Shown one piece after another: positions 45,731 to 54,166 of a stretch of 64,000 nt of DNA. The DNA comes from Alteromonadaceae bacterium 2753L.S.0a.02 (GTDB lineage: Bacteria > Pseudomonadota > Gammaproteobacteria > Pseudomonadales > Cellvibrionaceae). The first letter of the stretch is position 1; each line of letters starts with the position of its first letter. A program made the translations under genes and the position numbers. Location of the stretch: assembly GCA_007827375.1 (NCBI GenBank), contig VISH01000002.1, forward strand, positions 186,001 through 250,000. The letters run 5' to 3'. Below the pieces are notes generated by a model that was given only the letters and a program-made list of their open reading frames with translations, had not been told where the DNA came from and did not search any database.

Positions 45731-45756
45731 CACGGGGTTCTTTTTTGAACCCCGTG
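45731..45756. terminator. Hairpin between convergent genes
   Basis: A perfect 10-bp stem CACGGGGTTC / GAACCCCGTG with a six-T loop, between stops at 45657 (+) and 45766 (-). The following T-run is weak (CTTCTAATTTT). Confidence 0.5.
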
Positions 45757-45765
45757 CTTCTAATT

Positions 45766-46344
45766 TTATAATTTAATAATTCTTGCGCCTGGGTCGTACA
45801 GTGTATCGCCAATTCTTATCAAATAGTGAATGTAGACGAACTTTTCTTCGTCTATAGGAGTCTTATCGACTTGCGTATCATGGATGGCAAACGAAAGTTC
45901 TACGCCGAGCTCTTTGGCTAACTCCGCAAGGTCTTCGCGTGTAATTTTCTGCTTTTCGCCCTCCAATACTGGTAGACCTCTATAATCGGGCGACACTTTG
46001 ATTACTGACTTATATTCATCTCCCGAACTTTCATCGCTTTTATAAAAATTGAAACGCTTCCTGCTCCTTGGATCTGTCGGTGACCGCCCGACGAACACAA
46101 GCTCAAATTGTTTATTAGCATAGAAAACCATTTCTTGACCGGGATAAGCGGTTACAGTTTCTGGTGCTGGCTTAGGTATACCTTTGTCATCCAAAGCGAT
46201 ATATACGTTAACTGGTTGTGTAATATCAACATCCGCGTTAACTGCGCCATGAGTGTGTCCTCTACTTTCGTCGCGGGTACCTGTGCATGATGATAGGGTG
46301 ACAAGTGCAGTTAAGATTAAAATGCCTTTAAGAAATTTTGTCAC
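45766..46344 (-). CDS. Hypothetical lipoprotein
   Basis: 192 residues. Lipobox LSSC (Cys 20) after a clear signal peptide, then a globular domain with no cysteine. The segment AYPGQEMVFYANKQFELVFVG has the strand pattern of a cupredoxin-like fold but lacks copper ligands in the usual places. A short His-containing HTHGAV follows the lipid anchor. Function unknown. It lies 91 bases downstream of the cyclase gene limits on the same strand's neighbour side and has its own AAAGGAG before the ATG. Confidence 0.65.
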   Translation of the reverse strand: MTKFLKGILILTALVTLSSCTGTRDESRGHTHGAVNADVDITQPVNVYIALDDKGIPKPAPETVTAYPGQEMVFYANKQFELVFVGRSPTDPRSRKRFNFYKSDESSGDEYKSVIKVSPDYRGLPVLEGEKQKITREDLAELAKELGVELSFAIHDTQVDKTPIDEEKFVYIHYLIRIGDTLYDPGARIIKL

Positions 46345-46435
46345 TTTTGTTCTCCTTTAAAAGTTTATTGCGGGTAAAAATTGTAAATGTGGTTCACTGT
46401 CATATGGTGGTTATGTATAAACGTAAAATGAGTAA

Positions 46436-48649
46436 TTATTCTGAAGCCAGCGCGTTTCCTGCTTTGTCTTTTTGCATGAGCTCATCAAAGTCAGGGTCAT
46501 TCATAATAAGTACTGAATCGTATCCCAGTTCTAGCATGGTCTTAATAGTTGTTTGTGCTTTTTTGAATTCTTTCATTTCAATTTCGATGCGTGCTTTAAT
46601 GCTTAAGACGTCTAGATCTTCCTGCTTCAATGCAATGGCTTCTTGTAATGAGTTTAGTGCTTCATCTTTTTTGTTTAAATTAAATTGTGCATTTGCGAGA
46701 TATGCAAAAGCAACGGCATCGTTTGGGTTGAGTTTTATCGTGTTTTCAATAAGTGGTATTGCAGAAAGGTAGTAGTGTTTTGCTTTTTCTTCGTTGTAAG
46801 GGATTTTTTGCAATGTGTCGGCTAAATTTGAGTAATAATGATAATCTTCCGGCGATAATTCTATTGCTTTTTCAAACATCTTGCTTGCGGAAAGATAATC
46901 TCTGTTGAAATAGTCCATTAACCCGACATTGGAGTACCCCCAAGCGTTGGGTGCCATTCGTACCGCTGCTTGATAATATTTTCTTGCTTTAGAAAATTCG
47001 CCCAGGTACATGTAGCTGACGCCAAGATTGTTTAAAGCTGTAGAATTATTTGGTGTAAATTGTAGTACCTGTTTGTATGAGTCCACTGCTTTCTTGAGCT
47101 GGTTATTTGTAAGGTACAGATAACCCAGCATGTGGTAACCCTCCCAATTCTTGGGTTGCAGTGCAATCGCCTTTTCGATTGTGGTTACCGCTAATGGATA
47201 TTCATCGATTTCACTGTACACATCGGCAAGTGCCATTGATGCTTGCATATTATCAGGGTTTCGACTAAGAACATCACTTAACATTTTTATTGCGTCTTCA
47301 TGCCTTCCCTGTTCTGAATAAATCAAACCCATTGATTCTATTGCCTTGGGAAGGTCGGGTTCTAGCGCTAACGCTTTTTTACAATGATCTTCTGCGTTGC
47401 TAAGCCAGTTGCTCCCAATTGTTTTGACAAATTTTTTGCGATAAGCCTGACAAAGTCCAGCCTCAGCCAGAGCAAAGTTGCTATCGTGAACCAGTGCCGT
47501 CGAAAATAGATTGATGGCCTTATCCGAATTTTCGTGAGAAGTGGGTTTGCTAAGGTATTCCAAACCTTGCAGGTAATAATCGTAAGCAGTTACGCTTGAC
47601 GTTACCTGTAGTTTTGCTGGGCGTAGGTATTCGATGCCGAATTCCTCCGATAAATACCGCGCTATTTCAGCAACAAGGCGATCCTCAAGAATAAATATTT
47701 CGTTGAAGGCACCGTCTAGCTTTCCGCCCGCAATTTGTACCATGCCATCGCGCCTCAACAAACGATAAGCGATCCGAATATTATCGCCCATGCGTTGAAT
47801 GCTGCCTTCAAGTATTACCGGTGCTTGTATGCCCTTTCCTGAATCGACTACATAAATGTTGCGCATATCGGCCAGTTGCGAGCGTACATCTTCAGTGATG
47901 CCTGCCTTTAGGTATCCCCATTGCGAATTATCAGGCATGGCATTTTCGAATTCCGTTATTTCAACATAATTGGCATCGTAACCGGGCACCAATATTCGGG
48001 GTACAAAATACCAGGCTGCCGCCAGTAGCAATATAAAAAAACCGGCAATCGCATGACGGTAAACACCAAGGTTACGATTGATTTTCTGATTCCAGTAATG
48101 GAGTTTAACTTTATAGCTGATGCCGGCCGGGCGAATTAGCCAAACACGTATTCGCGATTCTATATTTTTAAGCGGTTGAATCCCCAAAGACAGGGTCGGC
48201 CATTGGGTGCCAGAGGTGATGGCTTTGTACATCGCTTCGGATAAGCAAATACCATCAGCATATGCAATGGGTTCCAAGCGCGCAGTAATATTGACATTGT
48301 CTCCGAATAGCGCGCCGTTCTTTATTGCCGCTTTGCCACAATGCAAGCCTATGCGTGTATGCAATTCGGGAAGCTGTTTATCGCGAAAATGGTTGTAGGT
48401 GAAAATCGCTTTTTGAATGGCCACAGCGGCATTAATGCCTTGCTCTGGGGTATCAAACCTTGCGAACACCGCATCGCCAATGAACTCTACGATAATGCCT
48501 TGATGGCTTTCGATTTCCTTATGCAGTATTGCACGATACTCTTCAACCATAGTAATGGTAAGAGACTGATCTTTTCCCATTAATTTTGAGTAACCCACAA
48601 TGTCGGTGAACATGAGGGTTGCGTCGATTTGCTCGATTGTTTCACTCAT
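46436..48649 (-). CDS. Class III adenylate/guanylate cyclase with TM and TPR domains
   Basis: 737 residues from ATG 48649. N-terminal cyclase domain (about 1-165) with both metal aspartates: MFTDIVGYSKLMG and EFIGDAVFARF, plus the GDNVNITARLEPIA block. One transmembrane helix follows (about 202-220), then a periplasmic FlgO-like segment (about 235-350) and a chain of tetratricopeptide repeats to the C-terminus (about 375-725; for example GWYSNVGLMDYFNRDYL-like and NNSTALNNLGVSYMYLGEF). The order cyclase-TM-TPR is seen in many proteobacterial Cya3-type proteins. Substrate (ATP or GTP) is not certain. The start has no clear ribosome site; a TTG at 48673 is the alternative. Confidence 0.9.
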   Translation of the reverse strand: MSETIEQIDATLMFTDIVGYSKLMGKDQSLTITMVEEYRAILHKEIESHQGIIVEFIGDAVFARFDTPEQGINAAVAIQKAIFTYNHFRDKQLPELHTRIGLHCGKAAIKNGALFGDNVNITARLEPIAYADGICLSEAMYKAITSGTQWPTLSLGIQPLKNIESRIRVWLIRPAGISYKVKLHYWNQKINRNLGVYRHAIAGFFILLLAAAWYFVPRILVPGYDANYVEITEFENAMPDNSQWGYLKAGITEDVRSQLADMRNIYVVDSGKGIQAPVILEGSIQRMGDNIRIAYRLLRRDGMVQIAGGKLDGAFNEIFILEDRLVAEIARYLSEEFGIEYLRPAKLQVTSSVTAYDYYLQGLEYLSKPTSHENSDKAINLFSTALVHDSNFALAEAGLCQAYRKKFVKTIGSNWLSNAEDHCKKALALEPDLPKAIESMGLIYSEQGRHEDAIKMLSDVLSRNPDNMQASMALADVYSEIDEYPLAVTTIEKAIALQPKNWEGYHMLGYLYLTNNQLKKAVDSYKQVLQFTPNNSTALNNLGVSYMYLGEFSKARKYYQAAVRMAPNAWGYSNVGLMDYFNRDYLSASKMFEKAIELSPEDYHYYSNLADTLQKIPYNEEKAKHYYLSAIPLIENTIKLNPNDAVAFAYLANAQFNLNKKDEALNSLQEAIALKQEDLDVLSIKARIEIEMKEFKKAQTTIKTMLELGYDSVLIMNDPDFDELMQKDKAGNALASE

Positions 48650-49446
48650 AGGTGGGTTCAGCCCAATTCGCAATATCTGGTTGTTAATGTGTTCCCTATT
48701 GAGCTGAAATGGCTTTAACTTATATGCACTTGCTTCTGTTGAGGGTTAAAGAGTAAAGCCAGCAGCTGATAACTCATAAAGCTTCCATGTATTAGGAAAC
48801 GCTATCCGCACACCTTGTGTCGAAAATCTAGTATTTGTTGCGATTCTCCGTTAGGGAGACATTCTGTCATTTAAATCAAGTTAGACGTTCTCGCGGAAGC
48901 ATGATCTGTAGCCAAACCGAGGTAATTAAACAGCTGCTTATAAAATGGAATATTGTATACAGACAGGTGTGCGCTGCGATTTCCATATAAGCAACAACGA
49001 TCAGTCGGCCGTTCGTTTACTTTGTTCTGTAAACTCCAAACATGCTGGTATTAGCTTGAAACGTGTGGAGTAAAAAAATGAACGAGTTACCTGAGTGCTG
49101 CGCTTAATACAGTTTGTTGCAGGTAACAGATCATGGTTTGGTAGCATACGATACTGCTTTGTACTACGTTACGCTAGTGCGAATGCTGTGACATAATCCC
49201 AAATTAGCAATGTCTTGTGCACCTTGTGGCTAATAGCCGAGTGTCACACAGTTCCTACAGTTGGTCAAAATAGTTTGGTAGTCTTTAGAGAATCATCCAC
49301 CAACGCATCGATTGAATGGCTTTGATTCGCGTTGTTCCTCTCGATAGACACGCGTAGTATGTTCAGCTCCTTTCCCCAAGCCGACGCAGACGGCGCAGTT
49401 ATTCTGCTTTCTTTCCCAAGGCAAGGCCAAGGCCCAGGAGACATAT
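48650..49446. other. 797-base intergenic region
   Basis: No gene recognised. A 9-codon ORF (MNELPECCA, 49078-49107) with an excellent GGAG site is the only translation signal; the frame continues open for 27 codons after its stop. Small palindromes such as GTATAC exist but no terminator or repeat family stands out. The region is AT-rich and may hold regulatory sites for the flanking divergent genes or a decayed gene. Confidence 0.4.
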
Positions 49447-51507
49447 ATGCCCTGTTCAGGAAGTGGTTCTGTTGGAAATCGCACAACGTTTTGGCGTTTT
49501 CGCAATTGGGCGCGCACGCGCGCATTCGCGGTACCTTTTCATTGTCAACCCAACGCCGGTGAGAACCCTGTTACCGAAATTGTTGCCGCTGTACAGGAAG
49601 CCGAAGCAGCGCGGGGCGTATTAAAAGCGGTGGGCTCGGGCTGGTCGTATACCGATGTGGCACTCGGCCCGGAGGTAACTCATGTTCTTGACAACTCTTT
49701 ACTTACCCGCGTTCTCAGTGGCTCTGACGCGAGCTCACCGGCTACCGCTATTTTCCCCTTCGCGTTACGTGACTCGTTACGGGAATCCGCGCAACGCTTT
49801 GTGCATGTCGAAGCAGGAATTAAAATTCACAGATTAAATTGCGTGTTGGATGCCGTCGGGTTGGCGATGCCAACGCTGGGTGGAAGCAACGGTCAGTCCC
49901 TTGCGGGGGTGCTTTCAACCGCAACTCATGGTGCCGATGTCGATTTGCCGCCCATTGCAGATAATGTGCGTGCAATCCACCTCATCGGCCCTGGCGGAAA
50001 GGAGTGGTGGATCGAGCCGGCTGGTGATGAATCGCTATCTGATCCCGAACGGCTCGCTGCTGCACGGGATGCGGGGCGTTTGTGCCGAGATATTAATCTT
50101 GTATTCGACACCGAACTATTTAACGCAGTACTCGTGTCGTGCGGCCGAATGGGGGTTATTTATAGCGTTGTCCTGGAGGCTGTGGATGCGTTCGTGCTCA
50201 GCGAAACGCGTCAGGCCGATACTTGGGAGAATATCGCACCACAACTGAGACGCGATGTCGTGAACTCCGACGATTATGTCGGTCCACGTTTTATTGAAGT
50301 GGTCTTGAGCCCTTACACCGACAATGGTGGCACGCACCCTTGTGTAGTAACACGGCGTGAGGTCAGCGATGATCCCCCCTTGCCTGATCCACCGCCTCAG
50401 CCAGATTTATTTGGCATGTTTTGTAATATTAATGCGCTAACGCCTATCCTGCTGGGGCTCGCGGCCTTGATTCCACCGTTAATTGCTGGCGCGACGGCTG
50501 CGGTTTTGGCTGCCCTTTCCTGGATGCTGTTCATTCCTTTTGTTGGCGGCGCACTTTATGCGACTGCAACTGGTGTGGCCATTACTGCGGCAACGGCTGC
50601 GCTGGTTGCGCTGGAGGGGGCTATTATTTCGTTACTGGCTACACCAGGTGAAAGTGTTTCGGAAAAGCTCTCCAATGTCATTAATCTAGCAACCCAAGTG
50701 GGGCAGGGTGGCATAGTAGCGGAGCTGATTAATCAGATGATTATCTTTATCCGGCCACCGACCAGCGCGCCGGTCGTTGGCCAGAGTTTTAGAATTATGA
50801 CTGGGCAGGCGGCTTGCGACACTCCCTGGACAGACGCCCCAAATTGTATGCGCCGTATTGATGGCTTGGAGTTTGCGCTCAACGCTTCACCGGGCAGCGA
50901 AACTCTATTTAATTTTATCAATGACATCTTTGCGCTTACCGCTGAATTCGCCGCGAGCAATCGTCCTCCGGGCCTTGGGCTGTCGTTACGATTTAGCCGA
51001 GCGACGCGCGCGCTGATTGGCATGCAGCAGTTTCAGAGGACCTGTTCTATCGAATTTATTATGTTGCGTGGAATACGCGGCCACGATGCCTTTTTAAATC
51101 GAGTCTATGCGATTGCACGACGTCATCGCGCCATCCCTCATTGGGGATTAATCCATAATATTAATGGCTCGCAATTGCGTGATGTTTATGGCGAAAATCA
51201 TACACGCTGGCGTCGCCAGTTAATGCGACTGATTGATGATGGTGGTGGTCGCGCCGAAACCTTCAGTACCCCTTTTTCCCGACAGCGGGAACTCGAACCT
51301 ATAGCCAGTTGTACTGTGCCACCGGCCTTGGTGAATCTGTTTCGACGTATTTTGGATGGATTGGCCCGCACGCGTATGTTGCGGGGGGCAACCAAATTTG
51401 CTCTCGAGGACATGAAAAAAAATCCACCACAAAACAAGGAGCCCGACAAAAAAGGCGAGCAAGCGGAGGTGCAGGCTGAGCTGAGTAAATCGGATAATAA
51501 AAAATAA
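49447..51507 (+). CDS. FAD-linked oxidoreductase (GULO/ALO-like) with hydrophobic insert
   Basis: 686 residues; ATG 49447 has AGGAG 7 bases upstream. The N-terminal part looks like the PCMH-type FAD domain of aldonolactone oxidases: WRFRNWARTRAF, LKAVGSGWSYTD, HVEAGIKIHRLNCVLD, AMPTLGGSNGQSLAGVLSTATHGAD and LVSCGRMGVIYSVVLE (about 20-240). A C-terminal region (about 490-625) resembles the ALO cap, with HWGLIHN near its end. In between, residues about 329-398 form an unusually long hydrophobic stretch that could cross the membrane. The last ~35 residues are very charged. Substrate unknown, probably a sugar lactone or sugar alcohol. Confidence 0.75.
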   Translation: MPCSGSGSVGNRTTFWRFRNWARTRAFAVPFHCQPNAGENPVTEIVAAVQEAEAARGVLKAVGSGWSYTDVALGPEVTHVLDNSLLTRVLSGSDASSPATAIFPFALRDSLRESAQRFVHVEAGIKIHRLNCVLDAVGLAMPTLGGSNGQSLAGVLSTATHGADVDLPPIADNVRAIHLIGPGGKEWWIEPAGDESLSDPERLAAARDAGRLCRDINLVFDTELFNAVLVSCGRMGVIYSVVLEAVDAFVLSETRQADTWENIAPQLRRDVVNSDDYVGPRFIEVVLSPYTDNGGTHPCVVTRREVSDDPPLPDPPPQPDLFGMFCNINALTPILLGLAALIPPLIAGATAAVLAALSWMLFIPFVGGALYATATGVAITAATAALVALEGAIISLLATPGESVSEKLSNVINLATQVGQGGIVAELINQMIIFIRPPTSAPVVGQSFRIMTGQAACDTPWTDAPNCMRRIDGLEFALNASPGSETLFNFINDIFALTAEFAASNRPPGLGLSLRFSRATRALIGMQQFQRTCSIEFIMLRGIRGHDAFLNRVYAIARRHRAIPHWGLIHNINGSQLRDVYGENHTRWRRQLMRLIDDGGGRAETFSTPFSRQRELEPIASCTVPPALVNLFRRILDGLARTRMLRGATKFALEDMKKNPPQNKEPDKKGEQAEVQAELSKSDNKK

Positions 51508-51537
51508 TCTTTTAGGTTAATAATTTGCTGGGCTCCG

Positions 51538-52188
51538 TTAAGTGTTTGTGCCCAGCCCATAAATCGATTGTATTTGTTCAATAAAAGTGGTTTGGCCGCC
51601 ATAGCTTGGGTGACGAACCTTAATAACCTCATGGCTGCCACTAAATTTCGCAGCAGCTTTTTCGGCATTATTGCCTATGGCGATTATCCGCTTTGCATGC
51701 AGTAGTTCGATAAGACTCGCGAGTATAGCCTCACCAGCAATTCGTTCTTTTGCTGAGTGACATCGATTCGTGAAGGGCAAACCGGGTTCATGAGGGTGAA
51801 GCGGAAATACATTCCATAGAAAAATTGGCGAGCGAATCTCTTCCAATACTTGCCAGATTATTGTGGCACTTCGCTCAGGGATTTTTCCCCCTTTGGTCGC
51901 TCTCTTCCCATCGCAATGAATTTGCCATCGATTTTTATGGTGCGTTAGATGTACATCATCGGTGAATGCCAAACCGGTGCGACGCCCACCGTTAAACCCT
52001 AAATCCCGTCCAATCCAAATCGCATCGATCTGCTTTTTTGAAGCAGCCAAAAGTATTTCTCTCAATGTCTGGCGGCGCTTTTGGGGCGCATCCGAATAAT
52101 CGTGCACCTTACAACGCTGTGCGTAAGGATTAAAACAGTTTTCAAAATTTAATGCTGAGAGGTTTTTAATAAAGGTATTAATGCGCAT
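51538..52188 (-). CDS. Uracil-DNA-glycosylase-superfamily protein
   Basis: 216 residues. Motifs of the UDG fold: IWIGRDLGFNGGRRTGLAFTDD (split as the motif-A region IGRDLGFNGG and the following TGLAFTDD), FLWNVFPLHPHE in the middle, NRCHSAKE, IIAIGNNAEKAA, and the motif-B-like VRHPSYGG near the C-terminus. It does not look like canonical family 1 Ung (no GQDPY); it is closer to the loosely defined UDG-like proteins often found in mobile or phage contexts. It may remove damaged bases, unproven. It is convergent with the FAD oxidoreductase. The gap 52189-52503 is AT-rich and shows nothing recognised. Confidence 0.75.
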   Translation of the reverse strand: MRINTFIKNLSALNFENCFNPYAQRCKVHDYSDAPQKRRQTLREILLAASKKQIDAIWIGRDLGFNGGRRTGLAFTDDVHLTHHKNRWQIHCDGKRATKGGKIPERSATIIWQVLEEIRSPIFLWNVFPLHPHEPGLPFTNRCHSAKERIAGEAILASLIELLHAKRIIAIGNNAEKAAAKFSGSHEVIKVRHPSYGGQTTFIEQIQSIYGLGTNT

Positions 52189-52503
52189 GGTTTGTTTATT
52201 TAAACTTGGCTACGTCTTTAAATTTAGTTGAATACTCAAATAGTGAGTCAACCATTCACCGGGTATTGGGTTTCTTTCATGCTCAGATTTACATATCTAG
52301 ACAACATTATCTGGCCGACATCATTTTGGTGGCACACAAAATAAAATCGTAACAATTTCAGTGCGTTAAGCTTCTCTATCCCCATCTTTCCTGTATCGAA
52401 TTTGAGTTGCATCAAAATCTACCTAATTTCGTAACAATTGTTAGTTAATGTGCCAGCCCACTTGCATTCGTTTTTTTGGCTGTTGAGGATAAGGGCGTTG
52501 TTA

Positions 52504-54081
52504 ATGGGTCGTGCAACACACTGCGGTGTATTCGGAGCACTCTGTGTGTTAATGGAGACGTTTGCTTTTTCTGGTGTACAAGCCACTCCATTAGATAACC
52601 CCGAAGCGGTTATTCCGCCACAATGTTATACCAAAACCGAGGGCGCTTATAACCCCTGCTACATCTGCCATCAGAGTCACCCCAAGGGCTCCCGAGTAAA
52701 CACGTTGGATGATGGTGAGTTACAGGGAAGCTATAACTTCTCTGCTTTTGGTGTGAAAAATCGCTGGTCGAATTTGCACAAGGCAATCGACGATAAAGAC
52801 CGTTTACCAACGGATTTGGAAATGCTGGCGTATGTTCGCGAAGACAATTATCAGGCTTTGTACAAGGAATTAAAAACCCGTCGACACTATGAATGGATTG
52901 CATTACAAAACCTTGGTCTGGGGAAAAGGGCATTCGACGCTCAAGGTTTTGCTAAGGACGGCTCTCACTGGATTGCATTCAATTACAAGCCGGTACCCAG
53001 TAGCTTTTGGCCAACCAACGGTAGCGCTGATGATGTCATGATCCGTCTGCCAGCTGTTTTTCGACAAACTGAAAAAGGCGTGTATAGCCGACAAATATAT
53101 CTGCTGAACCTTAGTCTGGTGGAAATCGCCATTAAAGATTTACAAAGTATCCAGATTCCAGACACGGATGAACAACGCTTGGGATTGGATTTGGATGGCA
53201 ACGGAAAACTGAACCGCACCACGGTATTAGAGCGCAGAGGTAATTATATCGGTGGAGCTGTAAATATTGCTCTGCAACGACAACTGTACCCAACCGGTAC
53301 CGAATTTCTACACACATTGCGCTATCTGAATGTTACAGATCGCGGCAACGTAGTTGCTTCGCGTCGCCTTAAGGAGATTCGCTACACCGTTAAATACAAA
53401 GACTTGTCTGAAGCGGCTTTGCGCTACATGTATAACATTGAGAAGCGCGAAAAAGATCAGGGGCGTTTACCAAAATACGCATGGGCTAAACCGGTAAATC
53501 GAGCCGGTTTGAATAATAAAATGGGATGGAATGTACAAAGCTGGGTGGAAGATAGCGCGGGTGCATTGCGTTTGGCCAGCTATGAAGAAAACCTTTTTTG
53601 CATGGGTTGCCATACCACAATTGGGACCACCATCGACCAGAGTTTTGCTTTTCCTCGCAAACTCGATGGTGCGCAGGGCTGGGGGTATATAAATTTACGG
53701 GGTATGCGCGATGCCCCCAGCTTTAATGAACAAGACGGTGAATATTTAACATATTTAAAGCGGGTCGGCGGTGGCGATGAATTTCGTCAAAATCAGGAAA
53801 TGTTGATACGCTGGTTTGATGCCAGTGGTCGACTAAAATCGCATGAGCTTAAAAACACCGATGTTAAAACGCTGGTCATGCCATCTTCACAGCGTGCCAT
53901 GGCACTTAATAAAGCCTATTGGCGAATTGTACAGGAACAAAGTTTTACGTTCGGGCGCGATACGGTGCTCGGGACAGCTGAACATGTTTTTAAAAAAATA
54001 GATCCAGAAAACGTTCCCGTGCTTCCCGTTCAGAGGCGGTATCACTACGATTTGCGCTTGAACTGGAACGCGGTGCGCTAG
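52504..54081 (+). CDS. Diheme cytochrome c-like periplasmic protein
   Basis: 525 residues from ATG 52504, with AAGGG about 10 bases upstream; this start gives a plausible export signal ending near VQA. Two c-type heme motifs: CYICH (about residue 52) and CMGCH (about residue 366). The stretch between is a large domain without recognised family, including DLDGNGKLNR, which looks like a calcium-binding loop. It is an exported redox protein of unknown partner. The nuclease-phosphatase gene starts 85 bases downstream without an obvious terminator between them, so co-transcription is possible. Confidence 0.72.
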   Translation: MGRATHCGVFGALCVLMETFAFSGVQATPLDNPEAVIPPQCYTKTEGAYNPCYICHQSHPKGSRVNTLDDGELQGSYNFSAFGVKNRWSNLHKAIDDKDRLPTDLEMLAYVREDNYQALYKELKTRRHYEWIALQNLGLGKRAFDAQGFAKDGSHWIAFNYKPVPSSFWPTNGSADDVMIRLPAVFRQTEKGVYSRQIYLLNLSLVEIAIKDLQSIQIPDTDEQRLGLDLDGNGKLNRTTVLERRGNYIGGAVNIALQRQLYPTGTEFLHTLRYLNVTDRGNVVASRRLKEIRYTVKYKDLSEAALRYMYNIEKREKDQGRLPKYAWAKPVNRAGLNNKMGWNVQSWVEDSAGALRLASYEENLFCMGCHTTIGTTIDQSFAFPRKLDGAQGWGYINLRGMRDAPSFNEQDGEYLTYLKRVGGGDEFRQNQEMLIRWFDASGRLKSHELKNTDVKTLVMPSSQRAMALNKAYWRIVQEQSFTFGRDTVLGTAEHVFKKIDPENVPVLPVQRRYHYDLRLNWNAVR

Positions 54082-54166
54082 CTCTAACCCGGCACTAAAA
54101 TCGTCGGGGAAATACAACCGGCAAGTACGCAGTAACACACATAATTCAATTAATGGGGGGGTAACA

